A stretch of 7,145 nucleotides of DNA from Actinomycetota bacterium (GTDB lineage: Bacteria; Actinomycetota; Rubrobacteria; Rubrobacterales; Rubrobacteraceae). The notes under the pieces were generated by a model. That model had not been told where the DNA came from. It worked only from the letters and a program-made list of their open reading frames with translations, and ran no database searches. Location of the stretch: contig JAIVIG010000087.1 in NCBI GenBank assembly GCA_020200675.1, forward strand, positions 1-7,145. The letters are read 5' to 3'. The position numbers and the translations under genes were made by a program. Numbering within the stretch: position 1 is the first letter of the stretch; each line of letters starts with the position of its first letter. Shown piece by piece: positions 1 through 5,772 of this stretch.

Positions 1-1
1 C

Positions 2-1174
2 CTGGCGGCGGTCTGGCAGAGAGGACGCCCCCGTCTATCACTCGACCGCCGATACGCTGGTCTCGTGCTGTGGGGCGCCTGGTTTCTCACGACGGCCGCT
101 TACCTCAGCGTCGCCGCCGGGGGTCACCGATACTACACGGTGATGCTCGCTCCGACCGTGTCGGCGCTGGCAGGCATCGGCGTGTCGGTGTTGTGGAAGG
201 ATTACCGTAACCTGGACCGGCGCGGCTGGCTCTTGCCTCTCGTGCTGGTCGGGATGGCAACCGTACAGGCGTACGTGCTCCTGGGCTATCCTGTCTGGCG
301 CGCCTGGCTGATACCCGCGATCTTGGGTTTGAATCTGGGCGCGGCCGTCTTTCTCACGATCTCGCGCCTGAGGGCTCGGGGGCTTGGCAAGCAAGCCTCC
401 TTCCCGGTTGTCGCGGCGGGCGCAGGGGTGCTGGCCCTCCTCTTCGCCCCGACGGCCTGGGCCGCCCACGATGTCCTGTCGTCGCAGGGCGGCGGCATGG
501 GTTTACCCTCCGCCGGTCCCCGGTCGGCGCAGGCTTTCGGGCCGCCCGGAGGCGGTCCCGGCGGAGGTCCTCCGGGCGGTGGGCCTCCCGGGGGAGGCCA
601 GGCTAAGGGTGGCGGTCCTGGAGGGCCGCCGGGCGGTGGTCCCCCGGGAGGCGGTCCTGGTGGTGGTCCGGGCGGTCCCGGTGGTCCTGGTGGGAGGAAC
701 GCGGATCCCGCGTTGGTGGAATACCTGGAGGCCAACAGGGGCGATGCCGGGTACCTGGTAGCGATCTCCAGCGCCATGAGCACATCCCCGATCATCCTGA
801 ACACCGACGAGCCCGTGATCTCGCTCGGCGGTTACAACGGCGTAGATCCGGTCCTCACCCCCGACGGGCTAGCCGACCTCGTGGACAGGGGCGCCGTGCG
901 CTTCTTCCTGATGCCGGACAGGGAGGCCATAGAGGAGATGAGGGCCGAGAGGGAGGCAAACGGCGGCGGTCCCGGGGGCGGGCCCGGTCCGAATGATGGT
1001 CCCGGCCCGGGCGGCAGTCCCGGGAGCGGCGTCCCGCAGAACGGGTCGGCGGAGTGGATCGAGGAGAACTGCGAGAAGGTGCCACAAGAGCTGTGGCAGT
1101 CAGAGTCCGAAGGAGGAGGCCCACCAATAGCGAGGGCCCGAGCGCTCTTCGACTGCGGCACAGGAGGCGCATAG
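2..1174 (+). CDS. Family-39 glycosyltransferase, C-terminal part (5' end outside window)
   Basis: The frame is open from the first full codon (position 2) to TAG at 1172-1174, giving 390 visible residues, so the gene starts upstream; the GTG at 65 is an internal valine. The visible part starts in the membrane domain: about five hydrophobic segments, with the WGAWFLTTAAYLSVA and HRYYTVMLAP stretches typical of actinobacterial GT39 (YkcB/ArnT/PMT-like) enzymes, which move a sugar from a polyprenyl-phosphate donor to an acceptor outside the membrane. After the last segment comes an extracytoplasmic tail: a Gly/Pro-rich tract (539-694), a conserved block with YLEANRGDAGYLVA, LGGYNGVDP and VRFFLMPD, a second Gly/Pro tract (962-1030), and an end with a Cys pair (EENCEKVP and LFDCG). 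The catalytic Asp residues near the N-terminus of the family are not visible. Family assignment is from recalled motifs. The acceptor is unknown. Confidence 0.82.
   Translation: MAAVWQRGRPRLSLDRRYAGLVLWGAWFLTTAAYLSVAAGGHRYYTVMLAPTVSALAGIGVSVLWKDYRNLDRRGWLLPLVLVGMATVQAYVLLGYPVWRAWLIPAILGLNLGAAVFLTISRLRARGLGKQASFPVVAAGAGVLALLFAPTAWAAHDVLSSQGGGMGLPSAGPRSAQAFGPPGGGPGGGPPGGGPPGGGQAKGGGPGGPPGGGPPGGGPGGGPGGPGGPGGRNADPALVEYLEANRGDAGYLVAISSAMSTSPIILNTDEPVISLGGYNGVDPVLTPDGLADLVDRGAVRFFLMPDREAIEEMRAEREANGGGPGGGPGPNDGPGPGGSPGSGVPQNGSAEWIEENCEKVPQELWQSESEGGGPPIARARALFDCGTGGA
539..694 (+). repeat. Gly/Pro-rich low-complexity coding repeat
   Basis: Imperfect repeats of GGN-CCN codons encode runs of PGGG, GGP and GPP within the outer tail of the glycosyltransferase. 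The plus strand here is strongly G-rich. A shorter tract of the same type lies at 962-1030. It is probably a flexible spacer; such inserts are usual in actinobacterial members of the family, but their length varies because the DNA is slippage-prone. Confidence 0.85.
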
Positions 1175-1444
1175 CGCTGTCTGCCCGTGGTGCGCACGTT
1201 GTTCATCTCGTTTCCGGCCGGGACGGCGCGGATGAACCTCGCGAAGTTCGGCTACGGCACGTTCGTGGGTTGCGTGCCGTGGATGTTGGTCCTGACCTAC
1301 CTACTCGGCGAGAACCGGGACGAGGTGGGAGACTTCTTGCACTATCTGGACCACGCGGTCGCTCTGGCCCTCATGATGAGGTCGTCTAACTGCTCATGCG
1401 CGGACGCTCTCGATCTTCGAGCGCGTAATCGCTCCACAGATTAG
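1175..1444 (+). pseudogene. DedA-family membrane protein, C-terminal remnant
   Basis: Right after the glycosyltransferase stop, and in the same frame, the sequence reads RCLPVVRTLFISFPAGTARM. This matches the conserved late motif of DedA / SNARE-associated membrane proteins (LPVVRTFISxPAGxARM). It continues as FGYGTFVGCVPWMLVLTY and GENRDEVGDFLHYLDHAVALAL, again DedA-like. The N-terminal half is absent, about four residues are missing between LTY and LLGEN compared with the usual LTYLGYxLGEN, and after about 1381 the reading loses resemblance and runs to TAG at 1442-1444. DedA proteins are multi-pass membrane proteins, some of which transport polyprenyl phosphate. A GTG at 1187 could be called as a start, but the nearest good ribosome site (AGGAGG, 1162-1167) is 19 nt away. 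I read this as a dead remnant. Confidence 0.75.
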
Positions 1445-1502
1445 TACGCGCGTCTATCCTGTGGAAGATCAGTGTCGCTCGCTCTGGGCCAGAGAATCCT
1501 TT

Positions 1503-1555
1503 GAAAACTCTTACCTTTCTCACAGGCAAAACGAAGCTTCCGTATACAGAATAGA
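1503..1555 (+). promoter_or_regulatory. Upstream element, copy 1 (shared with 5618-5670)
   Basis: This non-coding segment aligns without gaps to 5618-5670 at 39 of 53 positions. The best-kept blocks are GAAAA at the left, CTTA-C-TTTCT in the middle, and TCCG-AT-CAGAATAGA at the right (15 of the last 17 positions identical). It ends 39 nt before the TTG start at 1595. TATACA at 1543-1548 could serve as a -10, but copy 2 has AATCCA there, so the promoter elements are not settled. The regulatory role is inferred from similarity and position only. Confidence 0.45.
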
Positions 1556-1594
1556 GGCCAATAGTTAGAAGGCAAGCGTACGAGGGGGTCTATT

Positions 1595-1906
1595 TTGAAG
1601 TTGAAGCGCATCTTTGTGGTCTTTGCGGCGGTTGCCGTTATGGTTGCCACGGCTGCCGCTCCTGCTATGGCGCAGAATGCCGACAAGGCTGCCAAAAAGG
1701 CTGAGAGGCAGGCCGCCAGGCAAGCACAGAAAGCAGCAGCAGGGGCCGGGGGCGCGAGCTCGAAAGCGGTGCCTACTAGCGGGGGCACGCAGAAAGCGCT
1801 GCCGAGTAGCGGCGGCATGCCCATCGGCAATATCGCTCTCTTGGGCGCTGGCGCCCTACTCGTGGGTGGCGGGATTCTGCACTACAAGAAGAGCGCCGTT
1901 TCGTAG
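1595..1906 (+). CDS. Small exported protein with LPSSGG-type wall-sorting-like tail
   Basis: The 103-residue product starts at TTG 1595, behind a purine-rich ribosome site (GAGGGGG, 1582-1588). Residues 1-26 are a signal peptide: KLKR, a hydrophobic core, then cleavage after AMA-26. Residues 28-49 are a charged Ala/Lys/Gln/Arg helix. Residues 57-74 carry two related copies, KAVPTSGG and KALPSSGG, on a 30-nt period. Residues 77-95 are a Gly/Ala/Leu hydrophobic segment, followed by HYKK and a short end. LPxxGG, a hydrophobic stretch and a basic tail together form the layout of a sortase sorting signal, but position 4 is Ser rather than Thr, so sortase attachment is a guess; it may just be a C-terminal membrane anchor. 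No sortase gene is in the window. A terminator follows, and the gene appears to stand alone behind the shared upstream element. Confidence 0.8.
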   Translation: MKLKRIFVVFAAVAVMVATAAAPAMAQNADKAAKKAERQAARQAQKAAAGAGGASSKAVPTSGGTQKALPSSGGMPIGNIALLGAGALLVGGGILHYKKSAVS

Positions 1907-1943
1907 AAAGGGGCGTTAGAAGCCGGTAGCAACGACCGCATAC

Positions 1944-1976
1944 AAGAGCCGGAGCCTACACGCTGCGGCTCTTTTT
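1944..1976 (+). terminator. Rho-independent terminator after the LPSSGG protein
   Basis: AAGAGCCG (1944-1951) pairs with CGGCTCTT (1966-1973); the stem can extend inwards by AGC/GCT across a G-G mismatch, and T residues continue to 1976. It lies 38 nt after the stop at 1906. Confidence 0.8.
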
Positions 1977-2057
1977 GTGCTATTTAAACTCCGAGTCTCC
2001 GAGATGATAGCTTTCGCAGCGTGCGGGTACCGACACGGCCCTAGAGAAGGACGAAGC

Positions 2058-2231
2058 ATGTACGATGAGCGGCAACGATTCAGCGAGGTGCTCGACACGC
2101 TCGAGCAGGAGCGCCAACGCGTCGACGAAGACCTCAGGCGGCTCGTAGTCGCCGCCACTTACCTGAGGGCGATGCTACCCGAGCGCCGTCGCGCGCGAAG
2201 ACGGCGCTGTTCTCCTCGGGTCCGAAGATAA
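2058..2231 (+). CDS. Small helical protein, probably frameshifted
   Basis: The ATG at 2058 sits behind GAAGGA (2046-2051) and opens a 57-codon frame to TAA 2229-2231. Residues 1-41 (MYDERQRFSEVLDTLEQE onwards) have strong G/C bias at third positions and look like a charged amphipathic or coiled-coil helix. From about residue 42 the product becomes an Arg-rich run, as expected from out-of-frame reading, while the frame one base back gains the coding-like third-position bias and stays open to TGA at 2363-2365. That second frame contains GPKIKLFGGDKEPEPYPG, a poly-Pro run and IALVVVSDLFVLGLL. The original gene was therefore probably about 2058-2365, with a frameshift near 2180-2190. I do not recognise the family. 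Confidence 0.5.
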   Translation: MYDERQRFSEVLDTLEQERQRVDEDLRRLVVAATYLRAMLPERRRARRRRCSPRVRR

Positions 2232-2346
2232 AGCTATTCGGAGGCGACAAAGAACCGGAGCCTTATCCTGGGCCTCCCCCGCCTCCGACTTCAACCGAGA
2301 TCGCGCTAGTCGTGGTTTCGGACCTCTTCGTGCTAGGCTTGCTGAC

Positions 2347-3558
2347 ATGGAGCGAGGATCGGTGAGCAGCGGCGCGGTAAGCGGACGCCCCGCGACCAGC
2401 ATCCCCGAGACGCGGTCCGCGGCCTCACGGGGACCCCGCCGACGGCTACGCGGCGTCGACGCGGCACGCGCTATCGCGGTGCTCGGCATGGTCATGGTCC
2501 ACTTCGGGCCGAACCCGAGACCCGACACCTTCCTCGGCGACCTCTACGGCGTCTCTCACGGGCGTGCCTCCGTGCTGTTCGCGCTGCTCGCCGGGGTTGG
2601 GGTGGCGTTGCTCGTCGGCGGTCGCTCGCGCGGGCAGCCGACTACCCGGCGGCCGGCTTTTCTTGCTCGCGGACGGCTCATCTTCCGGGGTGCGCTGCTG
2701 CTCCCGCTGGGGCTGTGGCTGCAGCAGCTCGACCACGGGGCGTACGTGATCCTGCAGTACTACGCGGTCTACTTCCTCTTCGCGGTACTCGTGCTCACCC
2801 TCCCGGATCGATGGCTGCTGGCGGGCGGGATCGCCGTGCTCGTCGGCGGTCCGCTCGTCTACCTCTGGGGCGCGATGGAGGCGCCGGCGTGGTACACCGG
2901 GGACCCCGCCTCGCTCGATGATCCGGCCGGCAAGATCGTCCGCGACCTGTTGCTCTCGGGGAAATATCCGCTGGTTACCTGGGCGGCCCCGCTGCTCGCC
3001 GGGCTGTGGATCGGACGCCGGAACCTGGCGGCGCCGGCGATGCGTTGGTGTCTGCTCGTTCTCGGGTTGGCGGTCGCCGTGGCCGCCGCTCTCGCCGCCG
3101 ATGGGCTCACCGCGGCGCTCGGTGGGCCGTTCGAGGGACCACGCGACCCCGGATTCGCCGTCCTCCTCACCGACACTCCACACAGCGAGATGCCATTGTG
3201 GATGCTCGGGTCGATCGGCTCGGCCTGCGCGGTACTCGGCGGGATGCTGTTGCTCGCCGACCGGCTACCGCGGGCGACGTGGCCGCTGGTAGCCACCGGC
3301 CAGCTGGCGCTCACCGTCTACGTGGGCCACCTGCTGCTGCTCCACACCTTCCCGGAGCTGCTCAAGCGCGATACGGTACCGGAGGCGTTCCTCACGGTCG
3401 GAGCGTTTATGCTGCTCGCCATGACCGCCTGCACGCTCTGGCGGGCGGTGCTACCGCGCGGGCCGCTCGAGGCCGCCCTCGCCGCGCCGTGGTGGATCGT
3501 CGAGCGTCTCGTACAACCGGTCGTACGAGGGCTCACAACCGGTCGCAAAGCACGCTGA
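2347..3558 (+). CDS. DUF418 / heparan-glucosaminide acetyltransferase-like membrane protein
   Basis: The 403-residue product has roughly nine to ten hydrophobic segments. The N-terminal RLRGVDAARAIAVLGMVMVH (residues 33-52) is the signature of the DUF1624/HGSNAT-like and DUF418 superfamily: R-x-x-G-x-D-x-x-R-x-x-A, Gly-Met, then a His in the first segment. SHGRASVLFALLAGVG (70-85) follows. The C-terminal GQLALTVYVGHLLLLH (318-333) is typical of DUF418. Members are thought to move acyl groups across or at the membrane onto cell-surface sugars; the substrate here is unknown. Residues 1-30 are polar and poorly conserved in type. The ATG at 2347 lacks a clear ribosome site. A GTG at 2362 is an alternative start that overlaps the TGA ending the upstream shifted frame (GTGA, 2362-2365), which would suit translational coupling. 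The stop is TGA 3556-3558. The gene is intact and its GC3 is high throughout. Confidence 0.82.
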   Translation: MERGSVSSGAVSGRPATSIPETRSAASRGPRRRLRGVDAARAIAVLGMVMVHFGPNPRPDTFLGDLYGVSHGRASVLFALLAGVGVALLVGGRSRGQPTTRRPAFLARGRLIFRGALLLPLGLWLQQLDHGAYVILQYYAVYFLFAVLVLTLPDRWLLAGGIAVLVGGPLVYLWGAMEAPAWYTGDPASLDDPAGKIVRDLLLSGKYPLVTWAAPLLAGLWIGRRNLAAPAMRWCLLVLGLAVAVAAALAADGLTAALGGPFEGPRDPGFAVLLTDTPHSEMPLWMLGSIGSACAVLGGMLLLADRLPRATWPLVATGQLALTVYVGHLLLLHTFPELLKRDTVPEAFLTVGAFMLLAMTACTLWRAVLPRGPLEAALAAPWWIVERLVQPVVRGLTTGRKAR

Positions 3559-3663
3559 TGAACGCCCCGAGTAACCCTTTGCCCGAACAACGGATCTCGA
3601 CGCTCCACCGGCAAGAAGCTAGCCGACGGAGGCGTTCGTGGAAGGTGTCTACGAGAGACCCAG

Positions 3664-3960
3664 GGTAGCTATGCCGGTACCACAATCTACGAAGAAGGAC
3701 CAAAAGGCCCACTCACCATTCACGATCCCAAACGGTTCCAAGACGGCGAGCGAGTCGAGGGGCACTCGAGCCAGACCGACGTTTTGCCCACTGTGCTGGG
3801 TCTCTTGGGCTACGAGAAACACATCCACCACTACGGCAACCGGCTCGACGAGATTTTCGACCTGTCGGAGGACCCGTCCGAGCAGAACGAGCGGACCAGC
3901 TATGCGACGAGCTACATACGCCGACGGCCGGGTAGCCCCCGTCTCGTAAGATCCTTTTGA
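3664..3960 (+). pseudogene. Sulfatase C-terminal remnant with internal deletion
   Basis: No usable start exists, but this frame reads GTTIYEEGPKGPLTIHDPKR, then FQDGERVEGHSSQTDVLPTV and LGLLGYE. This is the late part of a family-S1 sulfatase: the YEEGxRVPLIIxDPKRF motif followed by the SSQTDILPTVLxLLGYE helix. At 3817 it jumps directly to KHIHHYGNRLDEIFDLSEDP and SEQNERT, the extreme C-terminal block (KYIHHYGxxPDEIFDLSxDPxEQ). The intervening loop and strand, some 30 residues in full-length relatives, are missing without loss of frame. After about 3898 the resemblance ends, and TGA 3958-3960 closes the frame. The catalytic N-terminal domain (Cys/Ser formylglycine site, metal ligands) is absent, so there is no enzyme here. 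Sulfatases remove sulfate esters from polysaccharides or other substrates. Confidence 0.78.
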
Positions 3961-4323
3961 ACCCCGGTTGCCAGCCTCGTCACCTGGCGACCCGTCCAGG
4001 ATCCGGGAAAAGGAAAGGCCATACCCAAGAACCAGGCCCGCTTCGAGACCAAATTGCTCCAGCATCGGAAGTTTTGCAGCGCCGTTAGAAAACGCAAGTT
4101 ATAAGAGGAACGGTGATCCTGCCCCGACACGAGCTTTCCCGTTAACCCGTGCGCCTGTGAATAGCCTGAGAGGTTCATAAGAATCTTCATAGGATCAGCG
4201 AGATTCATCCTTTTGGGCAGTGCGAAATCACCCTTTCGAAGGATGGTACACGGGGGACCGCGATGCCAATATCTTAATCAGTTGTTGACAGGCCTGAAGA
4301 AGGCTCGAGAAGGAGGCAAGCAA
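3961..4323 (+). other. Gene-poor stretch upstream of the NTG-repeat protein gene
   Basis: I see no convincing gene. The sulfatase frame stays open for another 45 codons after its stop (3961-4098) with fairly high GC3 (PGKGKAIPKNQARFETKLLQ), so it may be a further decayed gene piece that I cannot name. From about 4170 the sequence becomes less GC-rich and holds three TTCAT words (4174, 4186, 4204) and two interlaced inverted repeats (4181-4211). The promoter of the downstream gene presumably lies in 4100-4300, but no good -10/-35 pair is visible. Confidence 0.5.
4181..4211 (+). repeat. Interlaced inverted repeats
   Basis: GAATCT (4181-4186) pairs with AGATTC (4201-4206), and AGGAT (4191-4195) pairs with ATCCT (4207-4211). 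The two stems cross. With no nucleotide between the 3' arms a simple pseudoknot is unlikely, so the stems would be alternatives, or the repeats are protein-binding half-sites. TTTT follows at 4211-4214. Confidence 0.4.
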
Positions 4324-4953
4324 GTGAGGAAGTTCATGATTTTGGGAGCGCTCGTGGCGCTGGTGGTGGCCGCCCTGGCCCTCCCCGCCCTCGCCCAGCA
4401 GGATGGTTTGCTCGTCGGCGAGGATCGCCAGGAATACTACGAGGATCTCTGGGACGTCTTCGAGGACCGCTACGAGGACACCGAAGGCTGGGACGCCTTC
4501 GAGAACCGCTACGAGGACGGTTTCGAGGAGCAAGGCTTCTTCGCCTTCGCCGATGACCGTTTCTTCGACGAGGAAGACTTCGGCGATGACGGTTTCTTCT
4601 TCGGTGACGACCGCAACGACAACGACCGCAACTGGTGGAACGACGACCGCAACAACGACGACGACGAAGTAGTGCCGGCGGTTAGCCAGAGCTTCGACCA
4701 GGAGGCCGAGAGCGGCGACGTCAGCCAGTCGTTCAACGTGTCGAACACGGGCGACAACTCCAACCAGTGCGCCAACGTCCAGGGTGTGGCGAACACGGGT
4801 AACGCCCAGAACCAGATCGGCATCCTGCAGTACGGTTCCGAGGCCGACGACTTCGAGTTCGAGGACTCTGGGGCCTCGATCAACGTCAGCCCGAGCTCTT
4901 CGGTAAGGTGCGACCAGGCGGTCAACCAGGCCGCGACCGCTTTCGGGCGGTAG
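4324..4953 (+). CDS. Exported acidic protein with NTGxxxNQ repeats
   Basis: I choose the GTG at 4324 because AGGAGG (4311-4316) lies 7 nt upstream and a signal peptide starts there: RKFMILGALVALVVAALALP, cleavage after ALA-24. The product has 209 residues. Residues 33-115 are very rich in Asp, Glu, Phe, Tyr, Trp and Asn, with a repeated unit WDxFExRYED at 43-52 and 56-65 (nucleotides 4450-4479 and 4489-4518, 28 of 30 identical). Residues 120-137 contain VSQSF twice, 13 residues apart. Residues 141-169 hold two copies of NTGxxxNQxxxxQ, 16 residues apart. The Asn/Gln/Gly spacing recalls curlin-type amyloid repeats, but this is a loose likeness. Two Cys occur (149 and 196). No enzyme motif is visible; a surface or matrix role is inference. 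The next gene follows after 16 nt. Confidence 0.8.
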   Translation: MRKFMILGALVALVVAALALPALAQQDGLLVGEDRQEYYEDLWDVFEDRYEDTEGWDAFENRYEDGFEEQGFFAFADDRFFDEEDFGDDGFFFGDDRNDNDRNWWNDDRNNDDDEVVPAVSQSFDQEAESGDVSQSFNVSNTGDNSNQCANVQGVANTGNAQNQIGILQYGSEADDFEFEDSGASINVSPSSSVRCDQAVNQAATAFGR

Positions 4954-4956
4954 TTA

Positions 4957-4968
4957 AGGAGCGCTCCT
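4957..4968 (+). promoter_or_regulatory. Ribosome site inside a 12-nt perfect palindrome
   Basis: AGGAGCGCTCCT contains the Shine-Dalgarno AGGAG of the next gene, 8 nt before its ATG at 4970. The right arm TCCT could pair with the ribosome site and limit translation, though the stem is only 4 bp around a GCGC loop. Confidence 0.5.
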
Positions 4969-4969
4969 A

Positions 4970-5617
4970 ATGCTGAAGCCCATGATGCTGAAGCTGGTGC
5001 GCAAGGAGGGGGAGGACCGAGGCTCAAAGGCCCCGGTCCTCCTCGCGCGTCCGAACAGTCTTGCAAGGCGGTTGGGTCGGGCGAGCAGAGGGTACGTGCT
5101 GGCGGGAGCCGGGGTGGTCGTGGCGGCCGTGGGGTTCGTCTCGCTCCTCTCCTGGCTGGCGCCCGACTCCGACAGGCCCATCGGCCATCCACTCGAGGTG
5201 GTCGAGCGCATCCTCCCCGGCGTGCTAGAGCAAGTAGACGACCAGGTGGCAGCGCTGCTCGGGACGGAGGGGGAAACCGTATTGCGGGACGTGCGTGAAA
5301 ACCTGACGGCGGTAAGCTCCAGGATTCCGTGGTCAGGAAGAGTCGGCGAGATCCCGCCCGACCGGTCCTCCGTCAGCTCGAGTCCGAGCGCGCCCGCGAC
5401 CCGCTCGACGCCCAACACCACGGCGCCGGCGCAGGGAGACCCCTCATCGCCGATCACGAACGAAACCTCACCGACTACGTACGCGCCGTCGCCGAGTAAC
5501 GCGAACCCGCCGAGCATCTTTCTGGGCTCCGGCCTTTCTCTTTGCCCTGGAGTTCCCCTTCTCCGAGGAGATAGGAGAGGCAGTCCGCCCCGTGTAGGCG
5601 CAGGCTCTCAAAGCTAA
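4970..5617 (+). CDS. Single-pass membrane protein with Ser/Thr/Pro-rich outer region
   Basis: The ATG at 4970 follows a strong ribosome site and lies 16 nt after the stop of the NTG-repeat gene, so the two are probably one transcript. The 215-residue product has a basic N-terminal part of about 40 residues (SLARRLGRASR just before the membrane), one transmembrane segment at 41-63 (YVLAGAGVVVAAVGFVSLLS), and then a helical acidic stretch, LEVVERILPGVLEQVDDQVA (75-94) onward. A disordered Ser/Thr/Pro-rich segment spans 130-182. The basic-inside rule puts the C-terminal part outside the cell. The last 35 residues show poorer codon bias; the frame one base back reads FWAPAFLFALEFPFSEEIGE to a TAG at 5595-5597, so the end of the gene may be shifted. 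I do not recognise the family. With its neighbour it may anchor or display the exported repeat protein, but this is speculation. Confidence 0.72.
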   Translation: MLKPMMLKLVRKEGEDRGSKAPVLLARPNSLARRLGRASRGYVLAGAGVVVAAVGFVSLLSWLAPDSDRPIGHPLEVVERILPGVLEQVDDQVAALLGTEGETVLRDVRENLTAVSSRIPWSGRVGEIPPDRSSVSSSPSAPATRSTPNTTAPAQGDPSSPITNETSPTTYAPSPSNANPPSIFLGSGLSLCPGVPLLRGDRRGSPPRVGAGSQS

Positions 5618-5633
5618 GAAAATCCTTAGCTTT
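5610..5633 (+). terminator. Hairpin at the end of the two-gene unit
   Basis: AAAGCTAAG (5610-5618) pairs perfectly with CTTAGCTTT (5625-5633) over a 6-nt loop. The TAA stop of the upstream gene (5615-5617) is inside the left arm. The only T-run is the TTT at the end of the stem, so it is a weak terminator at best. Its right arm is also part of the shared upstream element, so it may instead be regulatory. Confidence 0.4.
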
Positions 5634-5670
5634 CTAATAAGAAAACCATAGACTCCGAATCCAGAATAGA
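5618..5670 (+). promoter_or_regulatory. Upstream element, copy 2 (shared with 1503-1555)
   Basis: This segment is the ungapped partner of 1503-1555, with 39 of 53 positions identical. It is AT-richer than its surroundings and lies between the stop at 5617 and the Tyr/Asp-rich gene; it ends 102 nt before the GTG at 5773, against 39 nt in copy 1. Its left part overlaps the 5610-5633 hairpin, which copy 1 does not share. Confidence 0.45.
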
Positions 5671-5772
5671 TGCAGTGAATTCGAGCAAAGCCCCCGCGCG
5701 GTGCACGAGGTCGGACGCCACACGCGGCATCACTGTTCTCCGCGAGAGGGCGCGAAGATGAGGAGGTTTGTC

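Noticed and set aside
286..804. Pro-rich minus-strand open frame antisense to the glycosyltransferase
   Set aside because: It is the mirror of the Gly/Pro codon repeats; no ribosome site, no family-like sequence.
2446..3183. Long minus-strand open frame inside the DUF418-like gene
   Set aside because: Charged, compositionally odd product with no motif; open only because of the GC bias of the real gene on the other strand.
3638..3949. Plus-strand frame of 103 codons starting at GTG 3638
   Set aside because: Thr/Arg-rich nonsense product; the neighbouring frame carries the recognisable sulfatase motifs.
3912..4208. Minus-strand frame over the gene-poor stretch
   Set aside because: No recognisable domain, no convincing ribosome site, partly antisense to the sulfatase remnant. 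I cannot exclude a decayed gene.
4285..4290. Perfect TTGACA, a textbook -35 hexamer
   Set aside because: The -10 position 17 nt later falls in the purine-rich ribosome site of the 4324 gene and is not -10-like; the start codon is only 33 nt downstream.
4509..5192. Minus-strand frame across the two exported-protein genes
   Set aside because: Ser/Lys-rich antisense of Asp/Glu/Phe codons; no start signal.
5299..5499. Alternative plus-strand frame ending HERNLTDYVRAVAE at TAA 5497-5499, with very high GC3
   Set aside because: It looked protein-like at its end, but most of it is Arg/Ala/Pro-rich as expected of an out-of-frame reading of the Ser/Thr/Pro tail, and the annotated frame is unbroken through it.
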